In this document: in pieces, positions 10,600-21,429 of the stretch
Position numbering within the stretch: the stretch's first letter is position 1
How the letters are laid out: each line of letters opens with the position of its first letter
Source of the DNA: Bremia lactucae
Lineage: Eukaryota; Oomycota; Peronosporomycetes; Peronosporales; Peronosporaceae
Reading direction: 5' to 3'
DNA length: 64,000 nt
Assembly: GCF_004359215.1 (NCBI RefSeq)
Contig: NC_090611.1
Coordinates: forward strand, 5,348,173-5,412,172
Position numbers and translations under genes: made by a program
Notes under the pieces: generated by a model
The model's database searches: none
The model's input: the letters and a program-made list of their open reading frames with translations, nothing else
Told to the model about the DNA's origin: nothing

Positions 10600-11530
10600 G
10601 AGATGCATGTCCTTCAACGTGTGATCTTAAGGGAGCCTGCCTCCAAAGGGGCATGGCCTGGACCCTTAAAACAGCAGGAACATGCAATCGTCCCATTAGA
10701 GGCAAGGTAACCCTGCCTGTCTGGACAAACGGTGCAGCTTGTAGCGTGCACCGACTACCGTTCGTCTTTCGAACCGGTCACGGAAAGCATCCAGTTTGTC
10801 AAGCCAGGCCTGGTTGCATAGGCTTTGACAAAAGCTTCCCAAGCTTGAAGCAAAAGAGTGACATCCTTTGCACGCTTCTTTGTGTAGCATCGATGCCGGA
10901 AAAGGCATCGATGAAGGATTCCGTTTCGTACTTACCAGGCTTGTGTAGTATCGACGAGTCGAATAACAGATTTTTGTAGCGGTCGTTGGTTATACCAGAA
11001 CAACGAAGAAGGTTGCCCGAAGAGGGCAACCAGGGTTGCTTTCCCGGAGCGAACCGCAAAGTATTGCGGCCCCTCTCGCGTCGGTTTATGTTAACGTTCA
11101 CGCTGACATTACTCTCGGAGTGATCTTTCTTATGCTAACCGAAGTGACCTTACGTTCACTTCGTTCCTGGTGATGCATTCTGACATCACCAGAGTTATCA
11201 TAGTCCATGGAGTCATCACAAGACAACTCCACACCAAAATGGTCTGACGAGCAGTCAAACAATTTCGTCATCACCTCTTTGATTATTCCCTTAGGTTTAT
11301 CGGACATGGCCCCCGGCAAACTGGAGGTCTCCACAGTGGTGATCGAGTCGGGCGATGACGCTGACTCGTACCAGTCGCTTTCAATGTGAGTTGGAGTGAC
11401 GAACTCCCTACAGTAGACGCATTAGCGTCTACTGGAACATTGCATCACTAGCAGCTTCACTAAGCCGTCTAGCTGCCAGCTTTGCGGCTTCTCTGGCTAC
11501 GCGCACGGGTTTCGATATCATAAAAGTTGA
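10600..11530 (-). pseudogene. Family B antisense ORF, tandem copy 2
   Basis: Minus-strand pieces in order from the LTR side: an alanine-rich N-terminal part (REAAKLAARRLSEAA, about 11480), METSSLPGAMSDKPKG (11334), LRFAPGKQPWLPSSGN, then WLDKLDAFRDRFERRTVVG, ARYKLHRLSRQAGLPCL and a Cys-rich CSCC. About two thirds of the residues in the LDKLDAF-to-LPCL stretch match the copy at 50346-51314. The ORF is broken into at least four frames. Function is unknown. Confidence 0.7.
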
Positions 11531-11623
11531 AATTAAAATAAAACCAACAACTGCTAATTTACAAAGAGAGACATTATGGTATTCTCTATCACTCTAGATC
11601 AGTCACTTTAGTGACTGTTGTTT

Positions 11624-11634
11624 AAGGGAGGTGA
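11624..11634 (+). promoter_or_regulatory. Polypurine tract of family B
   Basis: AAGGGAGGTGA directly precedes the LTR start TGTAACGGGG. This is the usual position of the plus-strand primer for LTR reverse transcription. It fixes the element as plus-oriented. Confidence 0.75.
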
Positions 11635-11955
11635 TGTAACGGGGGTCCTTTACATAAATACTATCTTTTATAAAAGGAATAGCAAATATTATTTCTAATG
11701 TAGGAGAATAAATGAAGAAGTTAAAAATATTATATTTTATTAGATGAGACTTAATAGTTCTTTCATTTCCGACGTTTGTAATATTGACGCATTAAGACAT
11801 TAGTTGTGTTGATTGGTGAATTTAAGCTTAAATCAACCCCGCTAATTGTTGCAAAACACGATTAGGCGGTGCTCAAGGAGGCGCATTGCACAATTAGCTA
11901 TTTATACATAAATAGAAGATCGTTACGAAAGAACTTATTATATTAATACACCTTT
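11635..11955 (+). repeat. Family B 3' LTR, left part (split by family A)
   Basis: Begins TGTAACGGGGGTCC and matches the LTR at 22399-22894 for about 320 bases. At 11955 it is interrupted by the family A element, and the remaining LTR part resumes at about 19288 (ACTTTTACTTTTTCTCTATGCC, equivalent to about 22705 onward). The LTR belongs to the plus-strand family B element to the left. Confidence 0.8.
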
Positions 11956-12428
11956 TGTAACGGGCTAAAGCTGCCTTATGTTACACAAACCCGTAAAGTA
12001 GATTTGGTGTACTTAATGGAATGGTCAATTACTAAATGTGAAGGACTTAGACCTGCCACTGGGATGTGGTTCACATAGTGACCCACCCTTATGTATTTGA
12101 GGCACACAGGTCTATTCACATTGAAAGGATGACGGCTAGTGTCATCCATAATCCGAGGTATTTAGAATTTTACGCTCACAATGTAGAGGTGCACATCTAC
12201 AATGGTAGCATCCATTGGATGCATGAAAGGCTTTATATTAAATTCGATTAAATTCAAATGAGTCTTAAAACTACTTTTTAATTAAGAAAGGCGCACATGA
12301 AGCCGGGTTACCGCTTTTGTGACGACACTTATATCAAGTTTTTTTTCTGTTGGGTGAGGTCGCTTAGGCATCCACCAGATACCTCACTGTGCATAAAGGT
12401 GTGTGCTTAAGTAGAGCGTGGCTGCTGA
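11956..12428 (+). repeat. Family A 5' LTR
   Basis: Begins TGTAACGGGCTAAAG and matches 18789-19287 along its length, with diverged bases and a few indels, ending at about GCGTGGCTGC. The divergence between the two LTRs indicates an old insertion. The primer-binding site is not evident after it. The DNA from 12429 to 12800 is non-coding leader or unreadable gag. Confidence 0.8.
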
Positions 12429-12799
12429 TACATGTCGCGAGTATTTGTCTTCAAGATCGCCAATGTAGGGAACGCCTCACCGTCAAACATAAGCGCCGAG
12501 TATGCCCACTCTGAGGCATCACTCGCAAATAGGACATGGCGTACGACACGATCCGTGTGTAGTCCTCGATGAGCTACACCACACCGTGTTGCCTCACGCC
12601 TGACCGCCAGTGAACAATCGAGTGCGCTGCAGTTTTATCGATATTGAGAGGGTCCAACAATAGCGCGCGCCTATACTTTGTAGCACTAGTATTCCTTCCC
12701 ACGACTTGTTTCTTTGAGCATGTCAGTGATGATGAGCCTAAATATCGATTGGGCCTATTTCCCTCACCTCTCCGAACATCATCTGGAGGTGTCAGAGAA

Positions 12800-13260
12800 T
12801 TTGGCGCAGGGGACTTGGTGAACAAGCCCTGGCCAGGATCTTGAACAGTCCTCCTGAGCAACACCTTGCCCAGTTGAAGCAGGTTGAGTCGTTCGTGCTA
12901 GGGCCGTGTCCGAGGCATAGATCCATGCTGCGGCGGTGTCCGTCACAAAGACACAGAATGAGCTTATGCACGAGCAGGCTCGGAGCGAGGCTCTCAACAG
13001 GACTGTTGAGATGCTATCCGCCCGGCCGCCTCAGATGAAGCCTATTCGGACTCCCATGTAGTTAGGCAAGGCAGATGTTGTCTGCTACAAATGCGGCAAG
13101 CGCGGCCATATGATGTCTCGCTGCTATACCAGGGTCCCTGCTGGTGCTAAGGCGCCTAGCAAGAGGACTCTCTACCCGAAGAGTGATGGCAAGAACCAGC
13201 GTGCAAGATGCGTGAGCTCTGCATCAACCACAGAGGATTCGATAAATGCAGGAGCGCAGT
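12800..13260 (+). pseudogene. Family A gag C-terminal part with CCHC zinc knuckle
   Basis: Positions 13083-13124 encode CYKCGKRGHMMSRC, a perfect CX2CX4HX4C zinc knuckle of a retroviral-type nucleocapsid. It is preceded by a helical Gag segment (EQARSEALNRTVEMLSARPP) in the same frame, with a stop between. Gag binds element RNA and forms the particle. The N-terminal Gag cannot be read reliably. Confidence 0.75.
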
Positions 13261-13479
13261 AAGGGCGGGATGCCCTACAGGCGCGGACTCTGAAGCTAAG
13301 CCCTAAGTTCAGGGTTGTCGAACAAATGGGTAGCATAGTCTCTGAGGTCTCGAAATTTTGGACCTCAAGCCTGGTGGTCTATGACGCTTGAGTACGAGCT
13401 ATGACCATAAATTGGTCTTCCTTGTGATTTCGGGTACATTACAGGATTTTGTAAAAATCGCGGCTCTAAAACAGAGACC

Positions 13480-13854
13480 GACGATGTTTGAGTCGCTTTG
13501 CCAGGATGGCAAGAGAGAAGAGGTTTAGCGAACTGCGCCCTCGTAAAGTCTGAGGGAGCTCAAGTTGAACTCGCCTACAGTCTTAGTGACTTCTCTTGTA
13601 GAGAGGAGCTCCCAGTGCGAGGTATGAAGAGTCCATATGACCCCTTCCTAGGCATGCCATGGTTGGCAAAACACCAACCATGGATAGACTGGCGTACACG
13701 CACATTTGCTAACTCTACGCAGGACGCCGGAAATAATGTGCTCCTGCGAGAGGCCTATGCAACTGAAGTCGTTTACAACACGGTTGAGTGTGCGTTGATG
13801 GGATGTCAAACTTCAGCAAGTCCTACCCAGCTTGTCGAGTCTGGGGTACTATAA
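13480..13854 (+). pseudogene. Family A protease remnant
   Basis: Positions 13498-13854 form an open frame of 118 codons with DPFLGMPWLAKHQPWIDW. This is the second half of a gypsy retropepsin, where an (I/L)LGMPWL strand is followed by HxPWIDW. The catalytic D-S/T-G-A loop, expected near 13430-13470, is not intact. The following 13855-14440 is the protease-RT linker with broken frames. Confidence 0.7.
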
Positions 13855-14444
13855 AGGACGACGACAAGTAGTCATGCGTCCAATGGTCCTGCACAGAGCC
13901 TTAAGCCTGTGGTAGTAGACGGAGAGCTGACAGGAAGTCAAGCGTCGCAAGAACCGGCACAGAGTTCAGAGCCTGGTGCGATTGGAAGGGGTGCGTTAGC
14001 CACGAGATCAACGACACCCACTTCCCAGTCAAAGGTCTTGGTACTCGGAAAATGAGTACTCGACAAATAAGGACGATCACAGGCACGTCAAATCGAGTGA
14101 CGTTTGAATCAGTCCCGTTAAAAAGAGACAGGCCTTCGAACAAGGTGTTTGAGGTCGTCAAAGGCCATAATGGAAGAGGCGTCCTCAGTCGAGGTGCTCC
14201 AGCTTGTCTTGAAATCTGCCGAGGATATAATGAAAATCCCAGACATTTCGTGGAATCCGTTCCTGTCCGAACTGAAGGAAGAAAAGTTCCACGAAGTAGT
14301 CGCACCAGTTCCAGAAGTGGAAGTACTTATCGTCCACAATGCACGTGAGCGTCCTAGAAACGCACAAAAATGAGACTGTTCGCTGCTCAAGGCTGGGATT
14401 TTTTGAGAGACAGCCCGTCTTTGAGACTGTGAAAATATCGTGAT

Positions 14445-15353
14445 GTGTTCCCAGAAGAAGTACCGAGCCGCCTGCCTGCCGATAGGGGCATCGGGCGCAA
14501 AATTGATCTGAAACCTGGCACTAGGTATTACGTGACAAGGCAATGGCCGTTGTCAAAAGAACAAGTCGATTATATCGATGAGCTCTTCGACAAGCGAGCC
14601 AAGGCGGGACATATACGTGAGAGCAAATCGCCTCTCTGCAGCCCGACCTTTTGTGTGCGTAAAGCCACAGGCGGATGGCGCGTGGTTCACGCTTATAACA
14701 AGCTGAACACGGCCATTATTCCGGCGCAAACGCCAGTCTCGCGGACAGATGTCTTGTTGGTCTCCATGGGAAATTAAACTATCTTTTCCGCGTCGGATTC
14801 AAAAGATAGCTACTATCAGGTACTCATGAGAGAGTCTGATGAAGCTAAAACGGCAGTAACCACCCCAATGGTATGCGTTGGGAGTGGCTAGTGACGCCCC
14901 AAGATTTGAAAACGTACCCGCCATATTCAACCGAGTGGTGGCCCATGTGATGCGCCAACATTGTCTTTACGCACCCATTACTTTGACGAGTTCGGTATAA
15001 GTAGGGCCGAGGACGGGCTAAGCGAAATTAAGTCGCACAAGCGTCATTTAAACGCTGTGTTGCAGACTTTAAAGGACGCTTAATTGTACGTCAACTTGCA
15101 AAAGTGCGTCATAGGGGTCCCTGAGATACCTGTGCTGAGTTGCATCGTAGGTACACATGGTTTACGAGCAGACCTAGACAAGGTAAAATTAGTAAAGGAA
15201 TGGCCAATCTCACGGCATGTGAAGGATTTGCGCCAATTCCTAGGGCTCTCTAATTACTTGCATAAATACGCAACAATCATGCAGAGCGTATTAAGCCCTT
15301 GTCTGACCTCTTTGAAAGGGATGCAGAATGAGTTTGGGCAAAGGAACAACTAG
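14445..15353 (+). pseudogene. Family A reverse transcriptase
   Basis: 14445-14777 encodes the RT fingers: EVPSRLPADRGIGRKIDLKP, YYVTRQWPLSKEQVDYIDEL, SPLCSPTFCVRKATGGWRVV. Frames then break. The catalytic YxDD segment expected around 14960-14990 reads as a damaged stretch. 15084-15350 encodes the thumb (LRQFLGLSNYLHKYA). Order and motifs are those of Ty3/gypsy RT, and the active site is lost. Confidence 0.8.
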
Positions 15354-15367
15354 ATGCACTCATATCA

Positions 15368-17135
15368 GTGAAGCAAACTGTTGTAGGGGGACCGGTCTTG
15401 GTATTGGAACACGCGGATCAGCCCTTTAGCGGTGTCTGCGATGCAAGCAATTTGGCACGTGGCAGCGCGCTCATGCTGAAGGATGACAATGGTGTTGACC
15501 GTGCCATCTCTTATCAGTTTATCGCGCAGACCAGACTTCGAGGCAAGACACCAAGAAAGTATGTAACGGCTAAGGCACAAGTTGGGTCAAGACGTTGGCA
15601 ACCATGAAGGTCTACCACGTGACGAGCTTGTTGGTCTCCGAAATAAAGGAGAGCTACACTCAGGACAAACATTGTCACCTGCTATTGGATCAGTTCGGCG
15701 GACGAAAGGTCCCCCTTCCGTCGCGCATGAAGGCTAAGCTAAGTCGATTTAGCTACAGCGATGGCTGTCACATTGTGATCCCTTAAGAATTTATGTTATT
15801 CATGAAACGGATGTCAAGCTCAAGATAATTTGCGAGCTCCATAGCGCACCATCGGGTGGGCATCTGGTTCGTGAAAATCCATTCTTACGAGTGTCGGAGG
15901 AACTGTGGTGGCCACACCTATGTCGATAGGTAGCCAACTATATTTGCTCCTGCTAATAGTGTTAGTGTTGTCAGCGCATAAGGCCTGTAACGTCCAGCAG
16001 TGTGCCATTGAAGTCGCTGCCGATTCCAACGGATTGTTGAAAGTCGGTCAGTCTGGACTTCATGTTTGGCATGCCGCCTGATCATTAGGGTTGGACGGGA
16101 TTCGTCGTCTTTGTAAATAGACTGAGCAAAACGGTGCATTCAGCATCATGTAGCACCACGATCATATGCAAGGAGGCATCTTTCTTGTTCCTGGATCATC
16201 TGTGCCGACTACACGAGATGCCTGAATCCGTAGTATCGGATCGGGACCTACGTTTTACGTTGAATTTTTGTCGTCGTGTGTTTGAGCTGCTAAGAAGCAA
16301 GCTAAACATGTCAACAGCCGAACATCCCAGACCGATGACCAAACGGACAAGCCAATCGGGTCGTGGCGGATGTATTGTGCACGGTAGCGACTTCCAAGAA
16401 ATGGAGCAAACTATCGCCCTTCGTGGAGCTCGCTAAAAACAGTGTCCTTGCCAGTACGGAGACACCGTTTTATATAAACGGACTGCACCATCATCGGACG
16501 CCAGTCTCGCTTGTGCGCAGCCCGAGTCTTTAAGGGAGAGGGCCCCTCACTACGCTCGGTGCGAAAGAGGGACATAGTTTCGTCAACGTGACGATGACCC
16601 GCGAGGGTATCATATTAACCACAAAAACTTGCCCTTGGGACCCTGCCAGTTAAGCATTGGTCAGTATTGGGTCACGGCAAGAAATGTCTGTGCTTTTAAG
16701 CAATAACGATTTTTCGTTGGTGACAACTGCGTCCTATGGCCGACCTCTCCGCGGTGTGCCAAATGCGTTAGCGAGGCTCAACGCGTTGGGAATGAGCGAT
16801 TGGAAATCACAGGAAAAGCCCGTCACGCGATGTCAAGCGCACAGGACAAGTAAAATCACTTTTCGGACCAAATTGGTCCCAAAAAAAACAATGAAGACTT
16901 TCGAGTGGGGGACAAAGTACTAAAAAGTACTGCTTCTTAGCCTAAAATGCTGTTTCTGTACTACCTGAAGGTACAACAAAATTATTGGCGCGTTTATCGG
17001 ACCGTTTACGGTGGACTAGGAAATTGGAGCCTTAATTTTAGGTTCACACTCCCGCCGGTTATGAAGACGCAACCAGTCTTTTGCGTGTGTTGCCTAAAAC
17101 GGTATGTTGATCCCGAAAATATCACATTCGTCTGA
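15368..17135 (+). pseudogene. Family A RNase H remnant and integrase
   Basis: The RNase H starts (VLEHADQPFSGVCDASNLA) but its core is missing. At about 15520 the sequence jumps into the RNase H/integrase junction seen in copy 1 at 241, with TTTATCGCGCA at the joint. Integrase follows: zinc-binding region 15595-15900, core 16134-16500 (SDRDLRF and TAEHPRP, a damaged version of DHPQTDGQ), and C-terminus to 17135 (CCLKRYVDPENI). Multiple frameshifts are present. It is homologous throughout to 300-1760. Confidence 0.8.
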
Positions 17136-17441
17136 GTAGACCAATGGTGACGCTGACTGTGAGTCGAGCGTCGGTCGGGTGAGGGAGACGGGGAAGGTAA
17201 AATACTTGCAGCTAAATGATTCCTCTCATCGCGATATGGGCTTGGAGAGCGACGGATATCACGCGCGTAACAAGAATATCTCAGCATCAGCTCTTTAAAA
17301 GATCCAGCCGAAGTTTTAGCCTTTGGTAATCCTAGCAATCCTTCGAGCGAACGTCGTGGAGATCCGAACTCAGTTGCGAGACTTGATTTTCGAGATCCCC
17401 AATCCGTCGTTCAGCTGCCTGCGACTGAACGGCAGCGGGAT

Positions 17442-17699
17442 ATGCAGCCGCGAGCAGGTGGGCGAAATCGCCTCTCCTATCGGACGTCACCTGCACTGAT
17501 GGATACTTCTGGGAACCAACGCTTCCTTGTTGGAAGAATAATTGCCCACCGCTCCGTGCAGCAGAAGCTTAAAATCTTCGTCCGAAGGAGAGGATACCCG
17601 AAGGGTTTTGACTCTTGGGAACCGGTCAACGCCCTACGTGTCGACGTACCAGGCCTGGTGTTTGCCTATGAACAGAAGCACCAGTTGTCGCTCCACTAG
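17442..17699 (+). pseudogene. Family A chromodomain
   Basis: An 85-codon frame contains NQRFLVGRIIAHRSVQQKLK, RRRGYPKGFDSWEPVNALRV and DVPGLVFAYE, ending with a stop at 17697-17699. It is the chromodomain at the C-terminus of pol and is homologous to 2160-2329. The central tryptophan of the usual VRWRGYP is replaced (RRRGYP). Confidence 0.8.
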
Positions 17700-18330
17700 T
17701 TCCGATAGACTAGCAGGAGCGGCGTGATGATAATAAACAGAGGGTACAGTACCGCCCATGATTTCTCTCACACGCAAGCAAGCGAAGCTAAGTCGCTGCG
17801 ACCGTTGTTTTGCCACATCGGGATGCGGCTGAAAGTGGCGCAGGAACTCCGCTTCGTAATGGTTCGTTGATTCATTCGAATGCAACACGACAGGGATAGG
17901 GGAAACACGGCCAAGTGATTTTTCCTGAGCCTTCCATGAGCTGTAGATGCCATAATAATTATGTGCGTCTATAGTAGCGCGCTCTAGGAGCGACGCACTA
18001 GTTCCATTCGAATAAGGCCATTCGGATGGAGGTGGCATCGGAGAGTATGCCACTAGTCACATAGCCGCGTTCAATGCGACTACCATGCGACAGAAAGACT
18101 GGACACGTTCAGGTGCCGTCGGTGAGCTTAACGGTCAGGCTACCCTGCGTCAGGCCCATTGTGAATAATAGTCTGAACGACAGATGTTGAGGTTTACCCA
18201 AGTGAAAAGCAGCGGCACCTCTATAGGCAAGGCTCTCATGAATGGTCGCTCCACTAACTATCGCAGACGACGAGACAGTTGCGTTATTTACGTAAGGCAA
18301 ATTTGACTTCGCAAAGTTGAGCGTCTCCAT
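17700..18330 (-). pseudogene. Antisense ORF of family A, copy 2
   Basis: On the minus strand a first frame begins with ATG at 18328-18330 (METLNFAKSNLPY) and runs to a stop at 18109-18111. After a frame change a second stretch runs from about 18053 down through NYYGIYSSWKAQEKS, SPIPVVLHSNES, YEAEFLRHF and FACLRVREIMG to about 17700. The second stretch is conserved as protein with copy 1 (2330-2582). The frame points toward pol and lies between the chromodomain and the 3' LTR. I cannot name the protein. Confidence 0.55.
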
Positions 18331-18770
18331 GTTAGAATAATAGGTGAAGTTTGGAGGGCATTATAGCGCCATCACCTTCCCCATTCGCTCGCTGTGCTAT
18401 TCACTACTATGAGGTGATGGCAGCGGTGTCGACTCATTATAGTCGACAATGAGCGACGAATCTAAATCCTCACTGCGAAAGTGGGATTGATCATTAAGTC
18501 AAGTTAGAAGCGCGAGAGTAGCATCAGTAGCTGACGGCGTTGCAATTGAGGCACTACGCCACGGCGGCGTTTTATCGCTGCGCATGCGCTTCGGGCGTGG
18601 TTGTGTGGGTGTCTTCGCAGACGACCCATCAGCTTTGCCCCTCTTACAGTGGCATGTCAGGCGGCGGTTGATGACAACGATGTACGCACGCTGGTCGCTA
18701 AGAGTGGTTGAGAGGACTAAAAGCTGCGCGTAAAGCAGCTCGCTTTCCCCCGTTTCTCCCGTTAACGATT

Positions 18771-18788
18771 TTACAAAGAGGGGAATGG
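18771..18788 (+). promoter_or_regulatory. Polypurine tract of family A
   Basis: Purine-rich ACAAAGAGGGGAATGG immediately precedes the LTR start at 18789. Between the antisense ORF and this tract (18340-18770) I see no gene. A CTCATT/AATGAG hairpin lies near 18433. Confidence 0.6.
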
Positions 18789-19287
18789 TGTAACGGGCTA
18801 AAGTTGCCTTATGTCACACAAACTCATTGAGTAAACTTGGTGTACTTAACGGGATGGTCAATTACTTCATGTGAAGTACCTAGATCTGCCACTCGGATGT
18901 GGGTCACCCTTCTGTATTTGATGCACATAGGTGTATTCACATTGGAAGGATGACGGCTAGCGTCATCCGTGATCCGAGGTATTCAAAATTATACGCTCAC
19001 AATGTAGGGGTGCACATCTACAATGGTGACATCCATTAAATGCATGAAAGCTTTTATATTAAAATCGATTAAAATCTAAATCAGTCTTAAACTACTTCCT
19101 TTCCAACAAGTGCGCACGTGAAGCCGGGATCCCGCTTCCGTGACGACATTTGTACTAAGATACTTAGTTTGTTGGGTGAGGCAGCTTAGGCTCCCGCCAA
19201 CTATCTCACTGCACGCGAGAGAAGACGGTCAAAACCGCTTCCTCACTGTGCTTGAAGGTGTGTGCTAAGTAGCGCGTGGCTGCCTAA
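18789..19287 (+). repeat. Family A 3' LTR
   Basis: Begins TGTAACGGGCTAAAGTTGCC and matches 11956-12428, with an added segment of about 35 bases in the right part (GCACGCGAGAGAAGACGGTC). Followed directly by the second half of the interrupted family B LTR. Confidence 0.8.
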
Positions 19288-19423
19288 CTTTTACTTTTTC
19301 TCTATGCCTAAGCCTTTGTATTGACCTCTAGTAGCTAAGATTCTTAGCTACTTGTAATCTTCCTCTGCACGTCAGATTACGTGAAGTAATCGAGACACCT
19401 CACCTTCACTGTTATTAGTGTAG
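19288..19423 (+). repeat. Family B LTR, right part after family A insertion
   Basis: Resumes the LTR interrupted at 11955. It matches about 22705-22850 of the intact relative, including CCTCTGCACGTC and AAGTAATCGAG, and ends at the next LTR start at 19424. Confidence 0.7.
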
Positions 19424-19824
19424 TGTAACGGGGTATACAGATTTGTACTACTTCAGTACAAGTCCATTTCGCACTGCTTCAGTTGCGAGTGGTGCCTTAC
19501 GTTATTTCACGTACACTAGTACATGCAGAGGGAGACTTCTCTTTAAGGTAACTAGCTTAAAGAGGGTAAAATGAAAACTGTATTAATATAATTAAGTATC
19601 TCTTCTTTCTATCTGTTCACTCAAACTTAATTATAAACTAATACTAAACATGCAATTCAAATCTTATCTTGTATGTCTCTCACTTTTGCTTGCATCTATA
19701 GTTGATTAGTCTGCGGGATAAAGAGAAATAATGGCCTATACCTATTTATGGATAAGATTTCTGAACATTACTTTTTTAAGTAATATCCTCCAAATATTAT
19801 CTACCTTTTAGATAATATATTTAT
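19424..19824 (-). repeat. Family B LTR, minus orientation, running into the gap
   Basis: The reverse complement matches the LTR at 55980-56427. The stretch at 19424-19500 contains the conserved LTR hairpin (TTGTACT...AGTACAAG). It stops at the assembly gap, about 36 bases short of the LTR start. Confidence 0.8.
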
Positions 19825-19924
19825 NNNNNNNNNNNNNNNNNNNNNNNNNNNNNNNNNNNNNNNNNNNNNNNNNNNNNNNNNNNNNNNNNNNNNNNNNNNN
19901 NNNNNNNNNNNNNNNNNNNNNNNN
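19825..19924. other. Assembly gap of 100 N
   Basis: Exactly 100 undetermined bases, the usual size for a gap of unknown length. The LTR to the left and the pol fragment to the right belong to the same family in opposite orientations, so the join may be a misassembly. Confidence 0.99.
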
Positions 19925-21420
19925 TAGTCGATGTCAAGGGACTTAGAAAGTTCCTTGGTTCAGCAGCGTACTTGCACAAGTACTCTCGCAATTATGCATA
20001 GATGACAGTTCATCTCTCTCGTCTCTTGAAAAAAGACGAGAAATGGTTATGGAATGCTGATTGTCAGCGTTCGCTTGAAGGTATCAAGCAAAGCTTGATG
20101 CAATCGCCCATCTTGGCTATTGCAGATCAAGACAGACCATTCCATGTGGTCTATGACGCCAGCGATTTTGCAATCGGCTGTGCGTTAATGCAATATGACA
20201 CAGACGGCGCAGAGCGCGTCGTCTGCTAGCAGTCGCATCAGCTTCAACTAGCTGAACGCAATTACCCAGTGCATGAAAAGGAACTCCTTGCCACGAAATT
20301 TGCACTTAATTTAGGGCTACCTCTTGGGAGATAGAGCGTTCATCGTTTACGGAACATGCGTCCTTACACACGGCAGTAATCAGTCCACACCTCTCGCAAA
20401 GAATGCGAGAGGTGTGGACTGATAGCTGCCGTTCAAAAAATGGCGAGATGGTTTTCTTTCTTCGCGGAGAAAAAATTCTCCATGGAATATAAACCAGGAC
20501 GACTTAATGCCGTCGCAGATGCCTTTTCGCGCCGGCCCGATTCTCAGCCGGCCACGCAAAACAACTGTGAGGAGAAGCCCACTGTCGCAACAATTAACTG
20601 TTGGCATGAGCCTACTGTGGCAGCAATAAGTGTTCTGTCGTCAATATTACTTGACGACTTCAGAAGAGCTTATCAAGAAGATAAAGCTCTTAAGGGGTTG
20701 ATGGAATACCTAAAAAATCCATCCCGACAATTTTTAAGAGGATTGTCGAAATTGTATCGATCCTCAGCAGATCGATATACAACACGCAATAGTTTGATGT
20801 ATTATACAGCCATTGCTGGCGACACACCTCGTGTCGTCATCCCCAAACATAATAATTTGCGATTACGCATCATGTATGAGTGTCACGATGCACAAATAAG
20901 TGGTCATTGTGGACGTAAGAAGACATATTTCACGATAAGTCGCGACTTTTACTGGCCACTCCAGTATGAGTTCGTCCGCAATACATTGTTGTTTGCGAAG
21001 TTTACTAACGGATGAAACCCAGTGCTTCATCCCGTAATTCGTTACAACATCTGCCTGTTCCGGCAGAATGTCGGCAGTTCGTCTCAATGGACTTCGTCTC
21101 CGGACTTTCCGAAGATGACCACAAGAATAATGGTACTCTTGTGTTTCTTATCGTTTCAGCAAGATGGAACATCTTGCTGCAGTCTCGGAGTCGATCACAG
21201 CCAAAGGCTGAGCTCATGTATTTGTTGACATGATATTTCGACTTCATAGATTACCCCATGAAGTCAAAATACTATGTCTATCCCAAATTCACGGCGGAGT
21301 TTTGGCAATCTGGGTTCAAATCACTTGGAACACAATTAAAATCGTCAAAATCTGACTATCCTGAAATAGATGGCCAGACAGAACGTGCAAATCGTATTTG
21401 GCGACTTACGTTAACAGCCG
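19925..21420 (+). pseudogene. Family B pol: RT thumb, RNase H and integrase
   Basis: Starts in the RT thumb (LRKFLGSAAYLHKYS). RNase H is at 20060-20530 (PFHVVYDASDFAIGCALMQY, YKPGRLNAVADAFSRRPD), interrupted by a snap-back insertion at 20404-20440. The longest open stretch (20440-21015) runs into the integrase zinc domain (YECHDAQISGHCGRKKTYF). The core follows to about 21400 (SMDFVSGLSEDDH, then EIDGQTERANR) and ends abruptly. It lacks everything upstream of the RT thumb because of the gap. Confidence 0.8.
20370..20432. repeat. Snap-back hairpin inside RNase H
   Basis: Bases 20370-20398 pair with 20404-20432: 29-bp arms, two mismatches, loop AAGAA. The equivalent region of the related copy (about 58835-58885) has only the left arm followed by normal coding sequence. 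The right arm here is therefore an inserted inverted copy. Confidence 0.85.
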
Positions 21421-21429
21421 CACTCTCTA

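Larger units (their letters stand above)
11956..19287 (+). mobile_element. Ty3/gypsy family A, copy 2, with both LTRs
   Basis: A 7.3-kb LTR retrotransposon: LTR 11956-12428, gag with zinc knuckle, protease, RT, a deleted RNase H, integrase, chromodomain, a minus-strand ORF, polypurine tract and LTR 18789-19287. It sits inside a family B LTR whose two halves abut it exactly. A CTTT on each side (11952-11955 and 19288-19291) may be the target duplication, but LTR ends are not sharp enough to be sure. All coding parts have stops or frameshifts. Confidence 0.85.
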
